From Trochalopteron elliotii (lineage: Eukaryota > Chordata > Aves > Passeriformes > Leiothrichidae): DNA of 64,000 nucleotides. The stretch covers positions 9,145 through 73,144 of the forward strand of contig JANPWX010000339.1 in assembly GCA_024734555.1 (NCBI GenBank), in the 5' to 3' direction. The translations under genes and the position numbers were made by a program. The first letter of the stretch is position 1. Every line of letters begins with the position of its first letter. Below, one piece after another: positions 1 through 11,175 of the stretch. The notes beneath the pieces were generated by a model. That model was given only the letters and a program-made list of their open reading frames with translations, did not search any database and was not told the origin of the DNA.

Positions 1-90
1 CGGGCCCCGCCGAGCAGCCCGGGCTCGGCGAGAGCCGTCCGGGAGGCAGCGCGGGGCTCGGGGCGGCGGCTGAGGCGGGGGACGGTGGCC
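1..90. promoter_or_regulatory. Edge of a CpG-rich island, probable DNAL1 promoter or exon 1 region
   Basis: The first 90 bases are strongly G+C rich with many CpG dinucleotides, whereas the sequence turns AT-rich soon after. This is typical of a vertebrate promoter island. It lies 2.3 kb upstream of the first recognised DNAL1 coding exon on the same strand, so it is inferred to belong to the DNAL1 promoter, first exon or start of intron 1. The island is cut by the window edge. No ATG occurs in these 90 bases. Confidence 0.5.
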
Positions 91-2411
91 TGCTGCTGTG
101 CCTTGGGAAAGGGGAATTTCGGAGATAAGCGAGGAAAGAGCGAGTCACAAACTCACAAACCTCAGTTAGTACGTGGTTTTAAGGCGGCAGTATCGGCGAC
201 CACTACGGCGATTAGCTTGGCATCTGTTGCTGTGCAATTCCGATTTCATCTGTTTAAAATACAAATAAATGTCTGCAAATAAAGGCGAAGTGTCGCTCTT
301 CTGCTTTTTTCCTGGCAGTCTAAATTTTGCAAATACTATGTGTCCAACTGCCATGTTTTTGGGAGAGGAATACATCTTTTGTTACAACCATTACTAGTAC
401 AGGTGTGGTTATTTTTTCCCTTCAGAGATTCTGTTTCTTGTTCCTGCCATGTTGATGGTGACTCTTCAGGGTGACCACTGATCACTTGGCATTTTGAATA
501 TTTTAAGTATTATTACTTTCTTTAGTCTAAATACCTGTAGAAAATTTTTTAATAAGAAGGTAGAAGAAACCTGCAGATAAGCTTCTTCGAGGAAGTTTCC
601 CTTAAGTAACCTCCCATGGCAGAAGATACTCTGATTTACTTAGAGAAATTTCAAGTGCACCTCAAAGAAAACGAAGTCCCTGGTATGTGCTCTCCAGATA
701 ACCCACTGTGCTGATGTCCATATTTTCATCAAATCAACAGAGATAAGCCAACAGAGGTCAGGGAAGAAGCTGCTCCTTGTGCTCATATGGATCATTAGCT
801 TTGAAGTCCAAACAGTTTTTAGGCATGACTTAGAAACAGCAGCAGCCACTGGTCTTATAAATGCATTTCTGCCTTCAACGTGAGTGACTGAGATCATGTA
901 CCCAAGTGCTGTGGTGATCAGCTGCCATAATTATGAAAAAGGCAATGAAGTTTCTGCCCAAAAAACCCCAACTAACGAAGCCAGCTGTTTTTGCATGCAC
1001 ACTGGTAGCTGTTAATTGGCTTGAATGAGGCTGTTGTAGTGGGAACTCAGGGACATGATCTTCTGAACCAGAAGAGGTCATGCAGATGTTCATCTCTGGC
1101 AGGCACAGGGAAGCTACTGCTGTGGCTCAAGTTTGTAGGTCATCTCCAGTGGGTTTAGAGCTAGCTATCACTTGGTATAGACCAGATTGAAATGAATGCC
1201 TGTCAGTGGGCAGAAACAGCTGGAACATCTGGGGATGTCTAAATGGAGGTCTATGCTCAGGCTCCCTGCAGTTACTGGCTCTTAGGCTGTTGCTGGATGT
1301 TCGGTGGCTGTGGCCTTTTCTTATATAGAGCTGCCTCAGCTGCTGCCTTTTACTGCTGGGACCAGAGTTTCCTGTGGTCCAGAGTAAACTACCCAACACT
1401 AAAGTTCTGTGACTGAGGTGGCTGCCTGTAAGATTTTTGGGGGAAGTTAGTTTGTTGTTTTTAACTTTTACAGTGTAGGGGCGTTATATATCTGATGACC
1501 TGAAAGGCTGATTTTATCCACATCCTGATAGGCTTAAGAGCAACAGAGATGCCAAAACTAGAGTCCTCCTGTATTTGTAGAAAGAAGGGTGTTGATCTTT
1601 TACTGTTTGTAAAAGACTGATCTCTGAAACCCTTGTAATCCAAAAAACATCCTGGAACATGTTTAATGTTTAGAGAAGCATTAAACATGTTGTTTATATA
1701 CTACTGTTTTGGATATCTTTATGTGGTTTCACTAAGACTCTGATATGAGGTGGAAAAGTAAGAGTTAGTGACAACAGAAAGTTGGTCAGTGGGTCAGTCC
1801 TTAAAAAGCCTTAAAAAGCAGCTCTCAGGTTTTTCCAAACTGAATAATATGTCTTTTTGCATTGCATGCTATAACTCAATGCAAAACAATTGGAAAGAAA
1901 CCCCAAATATATATAATCCAGATTGCTCTTGAGGTTTGGCAAGATGTACCTCATTTTCTTCAGTGAATTTTAGGAGGCTGTATTATTTTCTGGCCACAGA
2001 CTTGCTTTCAGACAGGAAGTTGCTAATGCACAAGAGAAAGTGTGAGGGTTTAAGAGCATTAGACTGCAATTTTCAATGCAGTATCTTCTTATGCCTTTGA
2101 ATTGAATTTCACCATAAAAGCTAATAAGCAGTGTGCCATGGGGCAGAGAGCAAGATCAGGAAGATAATGTCCTGACATTAAGCCCATTGTTTGCTTCAGA
2201 AAATGCAGCAAAATACCACAGAAAACAAAATTACAGGACACTGGGGCGTGCCAACTTCTTTGACTTGGCTGACTTAAGATAATACAGGAGAGTGGTAGAA
2301 GGGGGGCAAACAAGCAGGATAGGAAGAGAGAAGGGAGAGGAAACAGATTTGCAGTGAACAAGCCACTTAAAAAATTCTATGAATATTCACTTAAGTTTGT
2401 TTCACTTCTAG
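91..2411. other. DNAL1 5' flank or intron 1
   Basis: This is AT-rich, stop-dense sequence between the GC-rich edge and DNAL1 exon 2. An ATG directly followed by a GT (455-459, ATG GTGACT) could in principle be the one-codon start exon, but it lies outside the GC-rich stretch and its donor is mediocre. I see no other gene or recognised repeat. Confidence 0.4.
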
Positions 2412-2450
2412 GCAAAAGCAACGACCATCAAGGAAGCTCTAGCCAGATGG
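2412..2450 (+). CDS. DNAL1: DNAL1 exon 2 (codons 2-14)
   Basis: Thirteen whole codons read [13 protein letters not shown], the conserved DNAL1 N-terminus lacking only the initial Met. The acceptor is cacttctag and the donor gtaagt at 2451. Both ends are phase 0. Confidence 0.93.
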
Positions 2451-5400
2451 GTAAGTATTAGAACAGTGTCTAGCAGCATGGGGTTTGACTGTATTCAGTC
2501 AAATACTGTACTCAGTCAAAGCTAATTTTCTTTTTCGAACATTGTAAGAAATATGTTTGCTTGAAACATCTGCTGTAAGAAGTTTTACAAAGTAAAATGA
2601 TGATTTTGTTGTTGTTGTTGTTGTTGTTGAATAGTACATTCTGTTGGACTTTCTGTATGTTCTTGTTAAATTGATACAACTGGTAAAGATCAGTCTGTTT
2701 TGCTCTCGTGCCTCGTTCTGCTGAATATGCATTGGCCTGAAGCCACAAAGAGATTCAAAGTTGGGGATGTATTATGTTTTAATTATGCTCTGTTCAGTTT
2801 GCCCAAGTGCAGTCCTTCCCACAGAATAAACAAGTATGAAATTCTCACTGTACTGAGTGCAGTGAAACTTTTACATGTCTTTTGACATATTCCTCATATT
2901 GTGCAAAGCTTAACTCAGAGTGAGTTTCTTGGTTTTTTTTCTTCTTAAAGAGCTCTGTTAATACAGAAACTCCTTTGTCTGGTGGTGGCTGACCTGGTCT
3001 TCCAGAAAGCTGTGTGTTGGCAAGGATGCAGATGTAATTTCTAGTGATGATGTAGGATGCTCTAGGGTCAGGTTCACTGTCCAGTAAAACCAGTGAGAAT
3101 CTTCTCCTAGTCTCTGAATTTTAGATGAAGGTACAGCTGTGCTGTTGGGTGTACATACACTTCCCTACTAATTCTGGCCAGCTGCTAGAGCAAGGATTTA
3201 TAAATGTTTTGGTCCCTAGAAGATCTGGATGTGGGCGGGTACACTTGAAAGCCAGAAGCTCAAGATACTGGCCTGAAACTGCAGATTACTTCAATTTTGA
3301 GTTTTATCATTGTTTAGTACCTTCAATATTTCAGGAGTTGTCCAGTTATGTTGGTATATCCCACAAACATCACTCCTGCTCTCCTAGTAAGAACTAGAAT
3401 GCAACAACTTGCAGACATTAGCATTACTAGAGGTATGAACTGTATTTAACTGTATTTAAAAAGTTTGCTTTTCCTCCCTCACTCTTTCTGCCTTCTAGAA
3501 CTTCAGCTCCATGTTTCCTATTACAGATTTATTTTTTATTTGCTCCTTTGTCACGTATCTCTGAGACAGATTCAGCCTGTGTCAGTGAGTTTTCATTAAC
3601 ATTAGGCATAAAATGCTGAATTTGCTTTTCTGTTCAAGTTATTGGGGGTGGGTCTAAATCTTCCTTTTACTCTTCCTAATCTGGGTCCATGTGATTTGTT
3701 CAATTGCATTTGCTGTTGTCTTGCATTCCCAATGTTTTTCTCCCCTTTGGCATAAGGGTTTAGCTATGCCCTACAGTCAGGGTGACATTAGTTAAATCAA
3801 AGCAACTTGAAATCAAAGCAGCTTCAACTTGGCAAACATGTAACCTGTTCTTAAAAAACCATGGCTTCTCTACCTAAACTTTCTCTGTGGCACGTTGTGG
3901 CTGTGCAGCTGCTTACAGAAGTACTTGGCAATCAGGACAAATTTTCTTCCTGCAGGTGCTCACTACTGGCCCAGTCTGTGTTGGAAGCTCTTTCCCTTTC
4001 ATATTTTTAAGGAAAAATGTATTTTTATTTGTTGGTATAAACTGATGACAAAGTGAACATAAATACAAATACATAGAGTACTGTTCTTAGAAAAGAAAAC
4101 GGAAGTTTCACATTGATATAGTTATTTTGTTTGAACATGTATCACCATATTTCAGGAGAACATCTGCTGTGCTTATTTGCTAAGTCACTAATTTTGAGTT
4201 AAAAATACTGTCACACTGAATTTGGACAGAAACTGGAATATTAATAACTATACAAGAAAACATGATTTTTAAATTATTATTAAATTAAGTTTCCTGAAGT
4301 ATTTTGGGTGCATAAGAGGAAAAATAATGTTATCGAAACCTGATGTTCTGCTGTGGGATACTAAAAGACTTATGGGATATGATTAATTTAATTACAAAGG
4401 CACACTCAGCTATCTCTCTTTTCAGTAGATGCATGAAATGGAGGAGAAAGCAAGAGTCCTTGTTTTGAAAGCACCAAGATTTCTCCTTTGTTAATGGACC
4501 TCCAGTCCTTGCACTGAACACTGAGTGAACTGACAAAATGCTCCCTTTGTGCTGACAGGGAGGCAGCTGTCAAAACTGCTGCTACACTCTAAATAGATAC
4601 TTGTTCCAAGTGTTTAGTCAATAATTGCCATCACTTCAGAATTTTAAAAGCTTTAATAGACCACATTTTTTCATAAACCTAAATGCCAAAGTTATGTCCA
4701 TTTTTCCAAGGCTCTGAATTATCAGCCTAGGTTGTAAATAGGAAATCTGTCTTTTGCTGTATTCTCTAAAGTGTGACATCTTCCTCCACTCCTTCTTAAT
4801 GCCTAATTAGAATTTTTTTTTTTTTTTAGATTCTTAACACTGTGAATCTGTTGAGGTTCTCCCCCAAAACACACTCCCCTGTGTTCAGTTTGTGTTGTGA
4901 GCCAGGCATGAGTTCTGAGATTTCTGGGTGAAGTGGGAAGGAGATTTTCTGTCAGAACTTTTAAATCTGTTTCTGCTGTAGATTGGCCCTTGCTGAGGTT
5001 TCTGTATGTCAGTCTCCATGGAAACACCTCAATTCAGAATTTTAGCCTTCCATCTACTCTCTATTCTTTATGGCAGATGACTCCTTCATTAAATTGCTCA
5101 AGTGTTACACAACTTTTAAAAACCAGCATATGTAATGCAAGTTGCTTTGTTATCTTGAAAATAAGCTAGCCTTATCCTTTCTATGCTACATCAGCAGGAG
5201 TCTTGATAACAGTACTCAAAATGCTTTCTCCTTCCAGTAGTATATTGGAATTACATCTATAGTAATCACTTATAGAGTAATTCTTTTAGTACAGTAGTTT
5301 TTGGTAATTACATGTAGCAGTGAGTCTCTTCCTCACCTTCTCTTTTCTTTAGGAAGAGAAAAGTGGCCAGAAGGCTTCAGAGGCAAAGGAAGTGAAACTG

Positions 5401-8400
5401 TATGGGCAGGTTCCTCCTGTGGAAAAGATGGATGGCGCTCTCTCTGCTCTTGTTAACTGCGAGTAAGTTCAATGAAAAACATGTTGGAAACAAAATATTC
5501 TCCTCTCTTCATTTCAGTTTTTCTGCTGTCCACTGCAAATATGTATTTACTGTGTTTAAGTGTGGCCCTCAAAGCAGCAGCTTTCTCTTCTGTTTTTTCT
5601 TAACTGAGCTTCTCTTTCTACACACAGTTGCCCTTTTTAATTAATTCACAGACCCCTGTAGCTTAACTCAGAAGATCACAGGGTAGATTCTGTATTGATA
5701 TTTGTCCCCAGAAAAATCTTATACTGTTTATCAGTACATAATTACAGATTTGTGTTTGGAGTCTATCAGCTAAATGGCAAATTTATGATCCACTCCAAAA
5801 TTCATGAAAAAAAAGAGGCGGTTTGAGCAGGACTTTCAGAGAGAGATTATAATATTTTTAGAAATAAACATGCATGGATTTGATAAGGCTAGGCATCAAA
5901 AGATAATCCAGTATGTCATGTAAGTAACTCATGGGACTTTCCCAGAAGCTAAATAAAGTTGAAGAAATCTTAGTAGTTTGAGGATATTTTGAGTCTGTTT
6001 ACACATCCAGTTAGTTTACCATCTAATGAGACAAGAACATATAATTATTTCTAATGCAGTGGTGTTGGGACAGGGAACTCTTCCAATGTAGTGATCCCTT
6101 ATATACTGTGCATTGATTATTCTTGCTTTTCAAGGAAACTGTCGCTGTCTACAAACTGCATTGATAGAATTGCCAACTTGAACAACCTAAGTAAGTGACA
6201 AGTCAGCTGTCCTTTGTGTTTGTTTACTGGTTGCCTGATTAGGATACATGCCATAATTTGTTACATGTGTCCAGCTTTACTTATACCTCTTATTATCCTT
6301 TTTTATTTCCTCCTTGGTGAACATTACAAGTGACTTTAAAATGACCAGTCTTACTGGAGAATGCATGCTGAGCAGCAGTGGTGTATTGCAGCAGGTATCC
6401 CTGCACTAGCCTTGACAGTTGTCTCACAGTGCAACAATCAAAAAAATCCATTCAGTAATCACTTCAGTACCCTCTCGTGGGCCTTGCTGTACTGTTCAAC
6501 ACCTAGTCAGTTCTAGAGTGATGTCATGACCATTTTCCATGCTCCTGATGGAGACAGTCTGCAGTTCAACTCTGCAAATGCATTATTGTTTGCAGTGAGG
6601 TTGGAGTGTTGTAAACCTGGGTGGAACTTTGCAGAGGACTGGATATACTTGGTTTCATTCTGTTCATACTTTATAAATGGATCCCACCTGTCTAGAAGTT
6701 GAGTTTCTCTTTCTTGGACAGCTGTCTTTGAAACTCTTGTGTTACTGACTTTGAAACAGAAGCCTTAATGGTCTGTCCTCAAGACTCTGACTGTGGCATG
6801 AGGCTGGCAAAGAGCTGCAGGTTTTGAAGTGAAGCTTCCAGGCTTTTCTGTTCCTACTAAAATGCCAGCTGGATAGATAAGGAACCTGGAATCTCATCCT
6901 TTCCTGCTGCACACCAAGAGATCTGTAAAAGACCTTGATGAACTTATTTCTTTTCATAATAAGCTCAGACTCCAAAAGATTTGAAAATCGAGTCAGGGAA
7001 AAATATTCCAATAGTCTTTCCAAATAACTGTTCTGTAATACTTCAATTGAGTAACTATAATGAGAAAAAATAATTAGGCAGTTACACATAGAAGTGAAAC
7101 CATTGACTTTTTTTTAGTGGGATAAAACATTAAAAGCCTTTAAAACATCTTAACTATTTATATTAATGTAGATTCAAAACATCCAGTCTATGCCAAGTAT
7201 TTGATGCTAAAGCCAGACAAACTAGAACTAAATTGAATGTCTCTCCTCAAGCATCTGTAAGGCAGCTTTATATGCTGCCTCTAGTATAGAAACCAAATCT
7301 GATGCCTCAAAATAAGATCAGAACCACTTTTGCCTGGAGAAGATGGGATATTAATTATGTAAGATCAAAAGAAGCAAGTTAGCAGTTAGAGTTCAGGTGC
7401 AAGGTGAAATAATAATTTTTGTTCAGTATTTACCAAAACTGAATTTCAACTAGGTAACCTACACATGAGCAGCTTTGTATTCATGAGTATTTCTGAGCTT
7501 TCCCCTGCATCAATTCTGCTGATCTGTTTAGGTCAGGAGGTTTTGCTTCTCTTAGGTCATTCTTTCTTAAGGTGGCCTGTTCAGAGTGCAACTTGTAAGC
7601 AGAATATGGTATTTTACCTGACTTACAGCACCTTCTTATTAAAAAAAAACAAAACAAAACAAAAATCTATTTATTAACAAGATTTTTTTTTAATTTATTA
7701 CAGAAAATTTGAGGATTCTGTCTTTGGGAAGAAACAACATAAAGAACTTGAATGGATTGGTATGTGCTTTTTAGTATCAATTCTTCACTAACAAAATAGA
7801 ATATGAGGTAATTCCCCTGTGCTCATACAAGTCTTTGCTGAATTCAATAAAACTAATTGAATAAAACATTAGGCCCTAACCTTTTATATTCTCCTTTTGC
7901 TATTATCTGTTCTTCCTCTTACATATTGCTTCTGAATTTTCAGATAATCATTCACTTTTTTTTTGGTTCAAATTCTCTTGATGTTTGGAAATCTTGCTAC
8001 CTTAATTTACTACACAGAAGAATTTTAGAAAGAGAGATTTTATCTTTAATAAAGATGATCAGAAAGAACTTCTATTTGAAAACTGCTGTCTATCTGTATA
8101 TCCATTTAAATTCCACAGGCTTTACATGAATATAATTCCTACAGATTTTTTGCATGCAGAATTTTCTACCTTAAGATACTTAGGCTGTGCTTCTTTAATA
8201 CAAATACTGCCAGTCCTGTAAACACACACTTCCTGAGAGGCAATCCCTTTTTATGTTAACTGGCACCTGGAGCAGTATGGCTTTAGTTGATGGTGGCAGG
8301 ACTGAGTCTACCTCGTAGGGGAAAATTAGTTGAGAAAAAAATTGGATCAATTTTGTTACATTTGAATTCAGGCCAGAAGAATACTTTTTTCAATCAATGT

Positions 8401-11125
8401 TTTTTAAATGAATACATAAATCATTTTCTTTCTCAAGAGATACTGTTTCTCCTCAGAGCTGTTCTCCCCTTCGAAGATGCCATATCTCTTAAGTGTGAAA
8501 TACAGAATTAGTGTGTAATGACTGGTTTAAGAAAACCTCTCTTTTGAGAGAATTATGAATGTGATTTCTGGCCAGCAGATACAAACATACCAGAATATAC
8601 CAGAATGAAAAATGCTCTCACACTGGGATGTATAACATCCCTTCCAAAGCAATTGTTGAATTGCATTCTCTTCACACATGCTTGCATTGCACAAGTAGGC
8701 AGATTTGTCTCCTCTGCCCCATGCCTTAAGAACTATTCCAGCCAGCTATGTCTTGTTTTATTCTAATATAGCAATTTCTGTCCTCCTGACATATATATGC
8801 CTATATAACTTTGCCTTTTAATTCCCATCACTATTTGCCATGCCTAATAATTAGAGACCTGCTTAAAAGGAAAGGAGGACCAATTTACCTTAGTATTTTC
8901 TCACATGAGGTGACCTGTAGAAGGTGAAGAAAGAGTATGAATAATAAGGAAGATGTACTTCTGCTATCTGAGTAGTCCTGTCATTTTCCAGGAGGCAGTT
9001 GCTGAAACATTAGAGGAGCTGTGGATCTCATACAACTTAATTGAGAAACTGAGGGGTATCCGTGTAATGAAGAAACTGAAGGTGCTTTATATGTCAAATA
9101 ATTTGGTGAAAGACTGGGGTAAGCCATGCATCTCCACTCCTTAGAGACTTCTGTAGTATGGTGAATGCATGAGTTAAGCCACCAAGTGAAAAATAGTGCT
9201 GTATCTCATGGAGCTTTGATTCTAACTGACAAGCCTGCAGACACATGCAAATCCCTAAACATCCACTCATGCAAGAGAGTAAAAATAGTTAGAATATGGA
9301 ATTTATCTTCTAAGTCCAATTCAGTTCATACTTTAAATCACCTTTCTCCAACCTCTTTTAAAACACATCCCTGTTCTTTAACCTGACATTAGTCAGAGCC
9401 CAAGCAGTCCCTCTGCTGTTGTATCCCATGCTCTTTATGTTTGCACTGAGTGTGAAAGGAATGTGTGGTGCAGGTGTACTTTCCATGTGTCACAATCTGG
9501 TTGTTTTCACCTTTGTGGTTGCAGCAGAGTTTGTGAGACTGGCAGAGCTGCCAGTGCTAGAGGAGCTGGTGTTTGTAGGAAATCCACTGCAAGAGAAATT
9601 TGCTGCTGATCACCACAGTTGGATTGAAGAAGCAACCAAACGGGTACCCAAGCTGAAAAAGCTGGATGGTGAGTTTTGGGCATCAGGCAGTTGGGGTGAG
9701 TTAAAAGCTTAATATAAAGACAACCACAGGGAAATTAAACATAACCTCAGAGATTCATTTGTATGCCCATGTAATTAATGTTCTTCTCTCCTCTTCAGAG
9801 TTATTCAGAAGTAGTTACTGACATCCTGGCCATGGCGTTTGACAGATTTTGGAGTGTTAAATCCAAGTGGGCTTGCAAACTACAGTTGGGCATTATTCTG
9901 TAGTCACCCAAGTAGTTTTATCAAATACCTATTAGGGAATGGAAAGATTTAGCATTAAATAAGTTAACAAGGCTTTCATCTGCCAAGTTGAATTACAGCA
10001 ACAAAAGAGGTGATGTGAGAGAATGGAGATAGACAGGGATAAGCTCTCGTTCCCTTTCCATGCGAGGGCAAATTTTGAAAACTGCATGCAAATTTCCTAA
10101 ATGCCTGAATATTCCCCTCCATTACTGCAGCAACCCTCAATTTGTGAGCTGTCCTCTCCTATTTAAGACACTGGTATGAAAAGATATTCAACCATTTCGT
10201 GACTAAAAATTAGATAATTTTGAAATCTATTTTTAAATATGTTACTTCCTGTCAATGGAGATGTTAGCTGTTCACCATTTTCCCATTTACTAAACCAATG
10301 AAAGGGAGAGCAGGAGTGGTAACACTGACATAGAGTCAGAATAACAGCAGGGAAGGGGAAAATGGAGTCATGTCAACAAGAGAAGATGGCTTCACTACAG
10401 GGAGCTGGATGGGAAATCTATTACCACATTCCATTTAAAACCAGATCAACTGCAGTAAAAAAAAAAAAAAAAAAAAAATTAGAAAGTGGAAGCCTGATGA
10501 GAGAATTGCACTGCTAGGAAGGATGGCCTGCAGTGGTCCATTTGCTGTTGTAGGGAAAGTTTTGAGTGTAAAACAAAAACAGGAATAGGGCACATATTTG
10601 TGGGCAGAAAGTGCCCTTGGTAGTAGTATAAGGTTAGACTTACTAACCACACTAAAACTTGGGCATATATGTTCTGGAAAAGGCAACACAAAGTAGGGGC
10701 CCCACAAGAGAAGGATGATGTGCTGATTGATTGTTAGTAGTTGAACTGACTTGATGCATCTCCCAAAGGCCAAGTGAGGCTGATCTTTGCAGACCATGCT
10801 TTAGTACCTTTTTATTCCCTCTTACCCAAGAAGTTGGAAAAACATCCAACAGAGGAGCTCATCAGTTGAAGGCTTTTCTAGTTAAGACCAGTTGAGGTTA
10901 TGCAGATGTTGGTTAGAAACAGGCAGGAAATACAACCCTCGACTCTTTCCAACGGGATAGATAAGCTTTCAGGCAAATCATAATTAACTATGTCTTCCTC
11001 TTCTTTTCCTCTTTTTTTTTCTCCTAGGTACCTTAGTTGTTAAAGGAGAAGAGGAAGAAGGAGCAGAAGGAGCAGAAGGAGTAGAAGGAGCAGAAGGAGC
11101 AGAAGGTGCAGAAGGAGGAAACTGA
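2412..11125 (+). CDS. DNAL1: DNAL1, dynein axonemal light chain 1 (spliced, exons 2-8)
   Basis: This gene encodes the leucine-rich-repeat light chain of outer dynein arms in motile cilia, which binds the motor region of an outer-arm heavy chain. Coding exons are 2412-2450, 5353-5462, 6135-6190, 7704-7759, 8992-9118, 9525-9668 and 11028-11125, all flanked by AG and GT and with agreeing phases. Exon 2 opens at codon 2 ([13 protein letters not shown]), so the ATG must be the last codon of exon 1, which is not found. The product would be 210 residues, against 190 in human. Leucine-rich repeats run from about residue 50 to 150 (for example [17 protein letters not shown] and LEELWISYN), followed by a C-cap with VFVGNPL and [15 protein letters not shown]. 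Asn150, mutated in a known human primary ciliary dyskinesia family, is kept. The acidic human tail is replaced by a longer Glu-Gly-Ala repeat. Introns show no second gene. Confidence 0.95.
2451..5352 (+). other. DNAL1: DNAL1 intron 2
   Basis: This is AT-rich intronic sequence with canonical ends. It includes a (TTG)8 run at 2606-2629. No open frame in it resembles a known protein. Confidence 0.7.
2606..2629. repeat. (TTG)8 microsatellite
   Basis: Eight perfect TTG units lie in DNAL1 intron 2. Confidence 0.9.
5353..5462 (+). CDS. DNAL1: DNAL1 exon 3 (codons 15-51)
   Basis: The exon starts [19 protein letters not shown] and continues through [16 protein letters not shown], the segment before the first leucine-rich repeat. 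The acceptor is tttctttag and the donor gtaagt at 5463. It ends two bases into the Glu51 codon. Confidence 0.94.
6135..6190 (+). CDS. DNAL1: DNAL1 exon 4 (codons 51-70)
   Basis: The exon reads [18 protein letters not shown] after the split Glu51, the first leucine-rich repeat. The acceptor is gcttttcaag and the donor gtaagt at 6191. It ends one base into codon 70. Confidence 0.93.
7704..7759 (+). CDS. DNAL1: DNAL1 exon 5 (codons 70-88)
   Basis: The exon reads [18 protein letters not shown], a leucine-rich repeat almost identical to human DNAL1. The acceptor is ttattacag and the donor gtatgt at 7760. It ends in phase 0. Confidence 0.95.
8992..9118 (+). CDS. DNAL1: DNAL1 exon 6 (codons 89-131)
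   Basis: The exon carries [33 protein letters not shown] and SNNLVKDW, the third and fourth leucine-rich repeats. The acceptor is cattttccag and the donor gtaagc at 9119. It ends one base into codon 131. Confidence 0.95.
9525..9668 (+). CDS. DNAL1: DNAL1 exon 7 (codons 131-179)
   Basis: The exon carries [20 protein letters not shown], then the C-terminal cap with [18 protein letters not shown]. Asn150 lies in VFVGNPL. The acceptor is gtggttgcag and the donor gtgagt at 9669. It ends one base into the Gly179 codon. Confidence 0.95.
11028..11125 (+). CDS. DNAL1: DNAL1 exon 8, last coding exon with Glu-Gly-Ala repeat
   Basis: After the split Gly179 the frame reads TLVVKGEEE, matching the human ending up to the acidic tail. 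It then enters a repeat of the 9-base unit gaaggagca, translated as [20 protein letters not shown], and ends Asn-stop (TGA at 11123-11125). The acceptor is ttttctcctag. Human DNAL1 ends with a short acidic tail here, so the extension of about 20 residues is a lineage feature. Confidence 0.9.
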
Positions 11126-11175
11126 TGACACTTTTTTGTTGGGTATTAAATTATTAAAATAACTCCAGATAGCTT
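11126..11175 (+). terminator. DNAL1: DNAL1 short 3' UTR with polyadenylation signals
   Basis: Two ATTAAA hexamers lie at 11145-11150 and 11153-11158, 20-33 bases after the stop. Cleavage would be expected near 11170-11180. The cut site itself cannot be read from sequence, and a longer 3' UTR is possible. Confidence 0.5.

Noticed and set aside
6742..7089. 115-residue open frame on the - strand
   Set aside because: It lies within a DNAL1 intron, has no recognisable domain and no splice or promoter context. It looks like a chance frame.
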